Part shown: piece by piece, positions 1 to 5,804 of the stretch | Layout of the letters: each line of letters starts with the position of its first letter | Numbering within the stretch: position 1 is the stretch's first letter | Origin: Deltaproteobacteria bacterium | Lineage (GTDB): Bacteria > Desulfobacterota > JADFXK01 | NCBI GenBank assembly: GCA_015233295.1 | Contig: JADFYC010000176.1 | Span: forward strand, 1-7,669 | Reading direction: 5' to 3' | Length of the DNA stretch: 7,669 nucleotides | The notes under the pieces: generated by a model | Database searches by the model: none | What the model was told of the DNA's origin: nothing | Seen by the model: the letters and a program-made list of their open reading frames with translations, nothing else | Made by a program: the position numbers and the translations under genes

Positions 1-1167
1 CAGGGACAGGTTGTTTAGACTGACCCCCAGCAAATACATCACTCCGAAGGTCCCTATCAGAGACAAGGGAACGGCCACGCTGGGAATGATCGTGGCGGCC
101 AGGTTGCGCAGAAAGAGAAAGATGACCAGCACCACCAGCACCACCGCCAAAATCAGCTCGATCTGCACATCAGTGACCGACCCGCGGATGGTCGTGGTCC
201 GGTCGGTCAGTATGGAGACCTGCACGGACGCCGGTAGGGCGCTTTGCAATTGCGGCAGCAGCTTTTTGACGCGGTCTACGACTTCAATGACATTGGCCCC
301 CGGCTGTCGCTGGATGTTGACGATAACAGCCGGGGATGTGTCCATCCAGGCTGCCTGTTTTACGTTTTCGGCGTCATCGACGACTTCGGCCAGGTCGGAC
401 AAAATTATCGGCGCTCCGGAGCGATAGGCGACAATCAGCGGCCGGTATTCGCGGCTGGAGAGGAGCTGGTCATTGGCTCCGATGATATAGGACTGGCGAG
501 GGCCGTCGAATCCCCCTTTGGCCTGGTTGACATTGGCCGCCACGATAGCGGCTCGCAGGTCTTCGAGGGTTAGGCCGTAGGCAGCCAGGGCCGTTGGATT
601 GGCCTGAATTCTCACAGCGGGCCTTTGCCCGCCACTGATACTAACCAGCCCGACGCCCGGCACTTGGGATATCTTCTGGGCCAGCCGGGTATCCGCCAGG
701 TCCTCGACTTTGGGCAAGGGGAGCGCCTTTGAAGTCAGGGCCAGCGTCAGGATGGGCGCATCAGCCGGGTTAACCTTGCTGTATACCGGAGGGTTGGGCA
801 GGTCCTTGGGCAAGTAAGTGGCTGCGGCATTAATGGCGGCCTGCACCTGTTGCTCGGCGACGTCCAGACTGAGGTCAAGAATGAATTGCAGCGTGATCAC
901 CGAGCTGCCGGCTGAACTGTTGGAGGTCATCTGCTTCAGGCCCGGCATTTGCCCGAACTGCCGCTCCAGGGGCGCCGTAATTGATGAGGCCACGACATCG
1001 GGGCTGGCCCCCGGAAAAAAGCTGAGTATCTGAATGGTCGGGTAATCCACCTGAGGCAGGGCGGAGACCGGCAACTGGCGATACGCCACGGCGCCGGCCA
1101 GGAGGATGGCCGCCATCAATAGGGCCGTCGCAACGGGACGGAGAATGAAGATACGCGAAGGATTCAT
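1..1167 (-). CDS. mdtB: MdtB-like RND multidrug efflux transporter, N-terminal 389 residues (runs off the window)
   Basis: Inner-membrane subunit of a tripartite proton-driven efflux pump (HAE1 family). Translation from the ATG at 1167 stays open to base 1 and gives 389 residues, where family members have about 1,030-1,050. It begins MNPSRIFILRPVATALLMAA and resembles E. coli MdtB as I remember it: VSALPQVDYPTIQ (about 34-46), APLERQFGQMPGLKQM (about 65-80), NPPVYSKVNPADAP (about 125-138) and NIQRQPGANVIE (about 284-295). TM1 is at about 12-29, the periplasmic porter region follows, and TM2 (about 337-353) and TM3 (about 360-380) are hydrophobic. The proton-relay aspartates of TM4 lie beyond the window, so activity cannot be judged. 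The start ATG overlaps the adaptor stop by one base (TAATG), which implies translational coupling. MdtB-type and MdtC-type subunits are close relatives; the MdtB assignment is by motif resemblance. No frameshift is visible. Confidence 0.93.
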   Translation of the reverse strand, partial: MNPSRIFILRPVATALLMAAILLAGAVAYRQLPVSALPQVDYPTIQILSFFPGASPDVVASSITAPLERQFGQMPGLKQMTSNSSAGSSVITLQFILDLSLDVAEQQVQAAINAAATYLPKDLPNPPVYSKVNPADAPILTLALTSKALPLPKVEDLADTRLAQKISQVPGVGLVSISGGQRPAVRIQANPTALAAYGLTLEDLRAAIVAANVNQAKGGFDGPRQSYIIGANDQLLSSREYRPLIVAYRSGAPIILSDLAEVVDDAENVKQAAWMDTSPAVIVNIQRQPGANVIEVVDRVKKLLPQLQSALPASVQVSILTDRTTTIRGSVTDVQIELILAVVLVVLVIFLFLRNLAATIIPSVAVPLSLIGTFGVMYLLGVSLNNLSL

Positions 1168-2390
1168 TACTTGCCCTTATCGGAAGTTTTGGCGCCTTGA
1201 ACCTTTACTTCGACTTGGCTGCCGGTTCGCAGCCTTTCCGCACCTTCGAGCACAACGAGTTCCCCAGGTGAGAGTCCCTTGTCAATGGATATCACATCTC
1301 CTTCACTGGGCCCGACAGTGACCGGTCGTGCCGCGACCGTCTGATCCTCCTTCACGATATAGACAAAAGCTCCCTGTGGGTTTCTTTGTAACGCGGCTGC
1401 CGGCACCACGGTCGTCCCGCGCTTAGCGTCTAACAGCAGGCGGGCATTGACGAATTGGTTGGGGAACAGTTCATTGTCTTTGTTGGGGAACTCAGCCTTG
1501 AGTCGAACCGTGCCGGTGGTCGAGTCGATCTGGTTGTCGATGGTCAGCAGGTATCCTGTAGCCAGTACTTTAGATTGCTCGCGATTAAGAGCTTCCACCG
1601 GCAACCGCACGCCCGCTTTGAGTTTTTCCTGCACAGGTGGAAGACTATCTTCCGGTATGGAAAAAATAACTGTGATGGGTTGTAGTTGCGTGATTACAGC
1701 CAACCCATTTGAATCATTGGCGTGAACTATGTTACCCTCATCCACGAGGCGCAACCCGATTCGTCCGCTGATCGGTGCCGTGATGCGGCAGTAGATCAAC
1801 TGCAATTTGACGTTCTCGATCTGACCTTGATCGATCTTAACCGTCCCTTCGTACTGGCGCACCAGAGCTTTCTGAGTGTCCAGTTGCTGTTTGGCTATGG
1901 AATCCTGGGCGATCAACTCCTGGTACCGCCGGACATCCACTTGAGCGTTTTCCAGCAAAGCCCGGTCTCGGGCCATCTGTCCCTGAGCCTGGGTCAATTG
2001 TGCTTCAAATGGCCGCGGGTCGATTTCGGCCAGAAGATATCCCTTGCTGACGGTCTGTCCTTCCCGGAATAGGACTTTCATCAACTGCCCGTCAACACGA
2101 CTCTTGATGGTGACGGTGTTGAGCGGAGTGACAGAGCCGAGTCCGGTAAGATAGATTTTGATATCCCCCTGTTTGGCCACTACTGCCACAACGGGTACGC
2201 TTTTGGGCGAAGTGGACGACTCTTTCTTGGTCTGGGGCGTCGCCTTGTTCTCCGCTCTAGTCAGGTGGGCATAGCCACCGATGATGGCCAGACTGCACGC
2301 CAGCAGCCAAATCCACCAGCGTCTGAGGGCACCACGGAACAGAGTTCGCCGCGGCTCGTCATTTTTGTTAACATCTTGAGTGAACACCAT
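1167..2390 (-). CDS. mdtA: MdtA-like periplasmic adaptor (membrane fusion protein) of an RND efflux pump
   Basis: HlyD/AcrA-family adaptor linking the RND transporter to an outer-membrane channel. From the ATG at 2390 it has 407 residues (E. coli MdtA about 415). A basic N-terminus (RRTLFRGALRRW) precedes a hydrophobic anchor or signal at about 26-40. The barrel/lipoyl half shows YLTGLGSVTPLNTVTIKSRV (about 80-99) and GYLLAEIDPRPFEAQL (about 117-132). A helical hairpin spans about 130-195, the second lipoyl half has RITAPISGRIGL (about 202-213), and LFPNQFVNARLLLD (about 308-321) is characteristic. An ATG at 2417 is also in frame but has no Shine-Dalgarno. The ATG at 2390 has GAGG at 2402-2399, eight bases upstream, and is preferred. 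The anchor contains an LLAC sequence that could be read as a lipobox, but the cysteine sits inside the hydrophobic run, so lipidation is uncertain. The gene lies between its likely repressor and the pump, in one operon. Confidence 0.93.
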   Translation of the reverse strand: MVFTQDVNKNDEPRRTLFRGALRRWWIWLLACSLAIIGGYAHLTRAENKATPQTKKESSTSPKSVPVVAVVAKQGDIKIYLTGLGSVTPLNTVTIKSRVDGQLMKVLFREGQTVSKGYLLAEIDPRPFEAQLTQAQGQMARDRALLENAQVDVRRYQELIAQDSIAKQQLDTQKALVRQYEGTVKIDQGQIENVKLQLIYCRITAPISGRIGLRLVDEGNIVHANDSNGLAVITQLQPITVIFSIPEDSLPPVQEKLKAGVRLPVEALNREQSKVLATGYLLTIDNQIDSTTGTVRLKAEFPNKDNELFPNQFVNARLLLDAKRGTTVVPAAALQRNPQGAFVYIVKEDQTVAARPVTVGPSEGDVISIDKGLSPGELVVLEGAERLRTGSQVEVKVQGAKTSDKGK

Positions 2391-2431
2391 AAACATGACC
2401 TCATAATAAATCTTCATCGGGAAGAAATATA

Positions 2432-3088
2432 TTATACTTTTGCACTCTTCGTGTCAAGAATCCCCAAATCCCTTATGGCGCCTATCGAAAATCGCATTAT
2501 ATGCGTGCTTAATCGCTCAATGACTTCCGGCCCAAATTTCTTATGGTATAGCTTTGAAATGACGTGGCGGGAATTGTGATAAAAAAGGCACTGCCCCATG
2601 ATGCTAAAGATACAATTGTGGACAAGTTCATCATTTGCTTCATCGCTGATGAGTTGTTTTACGACCACGGTCAAATACCCGTATAGCGGACCGAGTATAT
2701 TTTCGATCAATTGATCGAGGGCAGCCGTCGGCTCGGCAATTTCCCTGGCCATGAGCCTGGCATGCCAGGTGGGGCGACTTTCATCGAGTACGCGGAAAAG
2801 TAGCGACCGGATGAAGGCATGCAGCCGCTCTTCCGGGGTGGACTCGGGGGTGACGCCGAGATCCGGCGGGTACTTTTTCATTACGGAGCTGAGCGAGTTT
2901 TTTAACACCTCATAATACAGTTCTTCCTTATCTCCGAAGTGATAATTAACGGCGGCTATATTGGCGTTGGCACACCGCGATATTTCACGCACAGTGGCGC
3001 CCTTAAAGCCGCGTTGGGCAAAGACCTCCCCCGCGGCCTGGATCAAACGCTCTCGAGTATCGTTGCATTTTTTGTCAGTACCTTCCAT
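2432..3088 (-). CDS. TetR-family repressor with CecR (DUF1956)-type C-terminal domain
   Basis: Likely local transcriptional repressor of the efflux genes. The 218-residue protein has a typical TetR N-terminal DNA-binding domain: TRERLIQAAGEVFAQRGFKG at 11-30, then the helix-turn-helix at about 31-53 ending in NYHFGDKEELYYEVL. The C-terminal ligand/dimer region (about 85-205; ARLMAREIAEPT at 110-121, FSIMGQCLFYHNSR at 161-174) matches my recollection of the CecR/YbiH family. The ATG at 3088 is preceded by a good ribosome site (AAGGAAGG, about five bases away). Its stop lies 41 bases before the preferred adaptor start on the same strand, which supports a tetR-mdtA-mdtB operon. E. coli CecR is known to control a membrane-fusion-protein gene cluster, so the pairing fits. 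The ligand cannot be told from sequence. Self-repression through the palindrome at 3118-3146 is inferred. Confidence 0.92.
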   Translation of the reverse strand: MEGTDKKCNDTRERLIQAAGEVFAQRGFKGATVREISRCANANIAAVNYHFGDKEELYYEVLKNSLSSVMKKYPPDLGVTPESTPEERLHAFIRSLLFRVLDESRPTWHARLMAREIAEPTAALDQLIENILGPLYGYLTVVVKQLISDEANDELVHNCIFSIMGQCLFYHNSRHVISKLYHKKFGPEVIERLSTHIMRFSIGAIRDLGILDTKSAKV

Positions 3089-3117
3089 TCCGGCCTTCCT
3101 TTAGTAGTCACATTCAA

Positions 3118-3146
3118 TCAAACGCATGATTAAAACATTTGTTTGA
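3118..3146. promoter_or_regulatory. Imperfect palindrome, candidate operator for the TetR/CecR-type repressor
   Basis: Arms TCAAACGCATG and CATTTGTTTGA are separated by seven bases (ATTAAAA). Nine of eleven positions pair, with the outer six perfect (TCAAAC/GTTTGA). The site lies 30 bases upstream of the repressor start codon and covers the spacer and -10 of the predicted promoter, the usual geometry of an autoregulatory TetR operator. No binding data; the assignment rests on symmetry and position. Confidence 0.5.
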
Positions 3147-3155
3147 AACAGTCAA
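3129..3155 (-). promoter_or_regulatory. Candidate sigma-70 promoter for the tetR-mdtA-mdtB operon
   Basis: On the minus strand, TTGACT (3155-3150) is close to the -35 consensus and TTTAAT (3134-3129) matches five of six -10 bases. The 15-base spacer is short; a register one or two bases further on gives better spacing but a poorer -10. The element overlaps the palindrome at 3118-3146, so a bound repressor would occlude it. The stretch upstream carries adjacent T and G homopolymers (about 3159-3178) of unknown significance. Confidence 0.4.
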
Positions 3156-3325
3156 GGCTTTTTTGGGGGGGATGTTTTTTTACGATGTTACTATCTGATA
3201 TTAAATGATAATATGGCGGGGATGATGAAGGATGTGGAACTGCAACTCGTGGGAGGGAACCCGTATTTCGGCTGAACGAGACCCAATTTCTCCGAACCGA
3301 TATACTCACAGGTTTTATCTTGTGT

Positions 3326-3553
3326 TTACATCGAGTTCAGGAATTCATCCACCGATATTTCCGCCTGGGCGATAATAGTCCGTAAGGTTTTGGGAGCCAA
3401 ATCCCGGTTATGGGAGGGAACGACGATCCGTAAGTGAGGTTTTTCAAGATGTCTCAGATGGACGTGACTTCCCCTCTGATGATGGATGGTAAACCCGGCC
3501 CGTTCCAAAACCCGAAGCACCGCCCTAGCTGTCATGACCGGTAGGCGGGGCAT
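3326..3553 (-). CDS. hicA: HicA-type mRNA interferase toxin
   Basis: Small toxin with a double-stranded-RNA-binding-like fold that, in the known family, cleaves mRNA using a conserved histidine. From the ATG at 3553 it is 75 residues, a normal HicA length. The signature region HHQRGSHVHLRH (about 24-35) contains the expected catalytic His30 in the GSH triplet. The C-terminal part (KTLRTIIAQAEISVDEFLNS) is also typical. The reading frame can be extended to a TTG at 3562, four bases inside the hicB stop. The ATG is preferred because MPRLPV is the usual HicA N-terminus and AGG of the upstream GGTAGG lies about nine bases before it, too close to serve the TTG. It follows hicB with a 5-base gap. 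No truncation or missing key residue is visible, so the toxin looks functional. Confidence 0.9.
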   Translation of the reverse strand: MPRLPVMTARAVLRVLERAGFTIHHQRGSHVHLRHLEKPHLRIVVPSHNRDLAPKTLRTIIAQAEISVDEFLNSM

Positions 3554-3558
3554 GGCGG

Positions 3559-3795
3559 TCAACCTACCGCAACATGAAGGGTCTCGTGGATGACCAGGCG
3601 TTCAATGGGGATACTATCCCCATCCATGAGCAAGCCTTCCACGTAACAGGTTATGGCTTCCCGGGCCATGTCCTTGGCTTCCTCGATAGTGGCGCCTTCG
3701 GTCACCAGTCCTGGGAGGGTTGGAACGGTGACTGTGTATCCTCCGTTCTCGTTCTGTTCGAAAACCACGGTGTAGGACAATTCATGTTGTGCCAT
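3559..3795 (-). CDS. hicB: HicB-type antitoxin, short form without a visible DNA-binding domain
   Basis: Antitoxin partner that neutralises HicA by direct binding. The 78-residue protein is a single HicB fold: YTVVFEQNENGGYTVTVPTL (about 8-27), PGLVTEGATIEEAKDMAREA (28-47) and ITCYVEGLLMDGDSIP (48-63). Many HicB proteins carry a C-terminal helix-turn-helix or ribbon-helix-helix domain. Here the chain stops about 15 residues after the HicB domain, so none is present. The ATG at 3795 has a GGAAAG ribosome site six bases upstream. The gene order hicB-hicA on the minus strand, with near-overlap, is a normal toxin-antitoxin arrangement ensuring antitoxin is made first. It lies 65 bases downstream of comM on the same strand, so read-through from comM is possible. 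Confidence 0.88.
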   Translation of the reverse strand: MAQHELSYTVVFEQNENGGYTVTVPTLPGLVTEGATIEEAKDMAREAITCYVEGLLMDGDSIPIERLVIHETLHVAVG

Positions 3796-3805
3796 TATTA
3801 TCTTT

Positions 3806-3815
3806 CCAATATTGG
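3806..3815. promoter_or_regulatory. Perfect 10-bp palindrome overlapping the hicB ribosome-binding site
   Basis: CCAATATTGG lies 11 bases upstream of the hicB start and shares bases with its GGAAAG Shine-Dalgarno. It could be an operator or a local RNA structure limiting hicB translation, but a 10-bp palindrome in AT-rich DNA can arise by chance. The short HicB has no obvious DNA-binding domain to use it. Confidence 0.2.
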
Positions 3816-3860
3816 TCTGTTAACCTGTTTTTAAGGAGATAGAAGAGGGGAAGCCGATTT

Positions 3861-5396
3861 TTACTCCATCCGGCGGTCCAAAGTGCGGTATTGTAAGGCT
3901 TCTAGGATGTGGTCGGATGTAATGCTCTCGGTTCCGGATAAATCGGCGATGGTCCGGGCGATTTTGAGGACCCGGGTGTAGGCCCGGGCGGACAGGCCCA
4001 GTTTATCCACGGCCCGCTCCAGGAGTTTTGAAGATTTCTCGTCTATGGCGCAACAGGCCTGAACCATTTTAGAGGTCATCCGGGCATTGCAGGTGACCCG
4101 GCGGTGATGGCTCAGGCGATCCTGTTGCACCGACCTGGCTTGTTCCACCCTGGCCCTGATGGTTTGTGATGTTTCCGTTCCTGCCGCGGAGGCCGTGAGG
4201 TCTTTAAAAGGCACTGCCGGCACGTCTACGTGGAGGTCGATGCGGTCCATCAGTGGCCCGGACACTCTAGACCGGTAACGTTGGATTTGAACCTGACTAC
4301 AATGACATTGGTGGGTGGTGTCACCCAGGTAGCCGCATGGACAGGGATTCATGGCCGCCACCAGCATAATCCCGGCCGGATAGGTCAGGCTGGCGCTGGC
4401 CCGGGAAATAGTCACATGCCCGTCTTCCAGTGGTTGTCGCATGACCTCTAATACATTTTTCTTGAACTCAGGTAGTTCGTCTAAGAACAGCACCCCATTG
4501 TGGGACAGGCTGACTTCTCCGGGTCTGGGAATTTGTCCGCCACCGATCAGGCCGGCATCGGAAATGGTGTGGTGTGGGGAGCGGAAAGGCCGGATGGTGA
4601 CCAGGGACTTACCCCGGGGCAGTAGCCCGATGACGCTGTAGACTTTGGTCGTTTCCAAAGACTCGTCAAAGGTCATGGTTGGCAGGATAGACGGGATCCG
4701 CCGGGCCAGCATGGTCTTGCCGGATCCGGGCGGCCCGATCATGACCAGATTGTGTCCCCCCGCGGCGGCAATCTCCAAGGCCCGCTTGACATGCTCCTGG
4801 CCCCGGACATCCGAGAAATCGGGGAGGTGATCATCAAAGACTTGAGCCTGGTCCGGAACTTCGGCCGAATAGGGCTCGATATCAATTTTTCTACAAAGAA
4901 AATCGACTAATTGGGACAAACAGTCGATGGCATACACTCGGATGCCGGCCACAACGGTCGCTTCAGCGGCATTTTCTCGGGGCAAAATCACCCCGTCCAT
5001 ATTCGCGTCTTTGGCCGCAATGGTCACCGGCAAGGCCCCCTTGATGGGCTTAACTAACCCATCCAGGGCCAGTTCCCCCAAAATAATATGCCGGCGCAAC
5101 GCGTTATCAGGGATGAGCCCGGATGCCGCCAGTATCCCGATGGCGATAGGCAAATCAAAGGCGGCGCCGTCTTTCCGAATATCAGCCGGGGCCAGGTTGA
5201 CGGTGATGGTCTCAAAAGGGAAAAAATAGCCGGAGTTAACGATCGCTCTGGTGACTCGATCCTTGCTTTCCTTGACGGCCGCCTCCGGTAACCCCACGGT
5301 GATGTACCTGGTCATCCCGTTGGCGACGTCCACCTCCACGTCCACCAGGTAGGCGTCTATTCCCAAAACGGCACTCGAAAGCACGCGAGAAAGCAT
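3861..5396 (-). CDS. comM: ComM/YifB family AAA+ ATPase (Mg-chelatase-like)
   Basis: Complete 511-residue member of the YifB/ComM family. ComM is known as a hexameric helicase promoting branch migration during integration of incoming DNA in natural transformation; the family is also widespread in non-competent bacteria. The N-terminal ChlI/Lon-like fold (about 20-165) includes RKDGAAFDLPIAIGILAASG (74-93) and GELALDGLVKPIKGALP (107-123). The AAA+ core has Walker A GPPGSGKT at 221-228, Walker B LFLDE at 303-307 and DRIDLHV at 384-390. Cysteines 352, 354, 364 and 366 (NPCPCGYLGD, then CHC) form a likely metal-binding cluster seen in many homologues. The C-terminal Mg-chelatase domain spans about 410-505 (LGLSARAYTRVLKIARTIAD). 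Where Lon proteases have KDGPS, this protein has KDGAA, so proteolysis is not expected. GAGG seven to eight bases before the ATG at 5396 supports the start. All ATPase motifs are intact. Confidence 0.95.
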   Translation of the reverse strand: MLSRVLSSAVLGIDAYLVDVEVDVANGMTRYITVGLPEAAVKESKDRVTRAIVNSGYFFPFETITVNLAPADIRKDGAAFDLPIAIGILAASGLIPDNALRRHIILGELALDGLVKPIKGALPVTIAAKDANMDGVILPRENAAEATVVAGIRVYAIDCLSQLVDFLCRKIDIEPYSAEVPDQAQVFDDHLPDFSDVRGQEHVKRALEIAAAGGHNLVMIGPPGSGKTMLARRIPSILPTMTFDESLETTKVYSVIGLLPRGKSLVTIRPFRSPHHTISDAGLIGGGQIPRPGEVSLSHNGVLFLDELPEFKKNVLEVMRQPLEDGHVTISRASASLTYPAGIMLVAAMNPCPCGYLGDTTHQCHCSQVQIQRYRSRVSGPLMDRIDLHVDVPAVPFKDLTASAAGTETSQTIRARVEQARSVQQDRLSHHRRVTCNARMTSKMVQACCAIDEKSSKLLERAVDKLGLSARAYTRVLKIARTIADLSGTESITSDHILEALQYRTLDRRME

Positions 5397-5434
5397 GGCC
5401 CTGCCTCAATAAAAAGACCCAAAAAACAATAAAA

Positions 5435-5624
5435 TCATCCGCCCAGTAAGTTTAGCAATCCCTCATGTTGATTTAAACTTATCAAATAGCCGCCAATGGC
5501 ATCTTTGATGTTTGCCTAGGCTTCAGCCCTGGTCTTACCTTTTAGATACGCATCCGGGTAAGGAAGGGCATTGGGCCACAAAGGCGCCATCTTCATCTTG
5601 TTCAATCAACACTCGAAATTTCAT
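5435..5624 (-). pseudogene. Decayed HicB-like antitoxin gene (frameshift plus in-frame stop)
   Basis: Reading from an ATG at 5624 gives MKFRVLIEQDEDGAFVAQCP, then SLPGCVSK, a clear HicB N-terminus. The frame then meets a TAA. Dropping one base in the run of four A's (TTTT on the plus strand, 5540-5543) restores GKTRAEA, then a TAG (5518-5516) where relatives usually have a leucine, then ANIKDAIGGYLISLNQHEG and LLNLLGG before TGA at 5437-5435. The total of 190 bases is 63 codons plus one, as expected for a single inserted base. One frameshift and one nonsense change mean that no full-length protein is made; a sequencing error could explain one but hardly both. No HicA partner is recognisable beside it. 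It is a different HicB type from the intact one at 3559-3795, so it is not a copy of that gene. It lies 38 bases upstream of comM. Confidence 0.8.
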
Positions 5625-5804
5625 GACTTGTTTTGTCTTATCCAGGGAGTTCGAGATATGTAGCAGGAAGTTTTCATGGCTTTGATTGCCCCCACATCAG
5701 GGCCGGCCGCCCGGTCAAAAGGGCTGAGACGCCCCCACTAATTCCACTGATACCTATCTTGTCGAGTGATGGATGTCAAGTCTTTAAGGCTCATTCCGTT
5801 AAAA
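5625..5804. other. Unexplained non-coding stretch between the diguanylate cyclase gene and the hicB relic
   Basis: About 180 bases with no convincing gene on either strand and no trace of a HicA toxin in the three minus frames. It contains a GC-rich self-complementary block around GGCCGGCC (about 5700-5715), which is not followed by a T-run and so is not a standard terminator. A perfect -35-like TTGACA on the minus strand (5779-5774) is followed 17 bases later by only a weak -10 (TAGGTA), so a promoter for comM or the former hicB here is possible but unproven. Confidence 0.4.

Noticed and set aside
11..1033. Plus-strand open frames over the RND pump gene
   Set aside because: They are antisense shadows; the minus frame gives a continuous, highly characteristic RND protein.
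3213..3275. Tiny plus-strand reading frame of 20 codons starting at ATG 3213 in the intergenic region
   Set aside because: No good ribosome site, no recognisable family and too short to support.
3156..3325. Search for a terminator downstream of hicA
   Set aside because: Only a weak CACA/TGTG pairing is visible and no G/C stem followed by a T-run, so no terminator is called.
3250..3421. 11-bp direct repeat TGGGAGGGAAC at 3250-3260 and 3411-3421
   Set aside because: The second copy is simply the VPSHN codons of hicA, and the surrounding sequence of the first copy shows no other HicA similarity. A chance match is the simplest explanation.
4230..5291. Plus-strand open frames opposite comM
   Set aside because: Antisense shadows of a strongly conserved AAA+ gene, with no family resemblance of their own.
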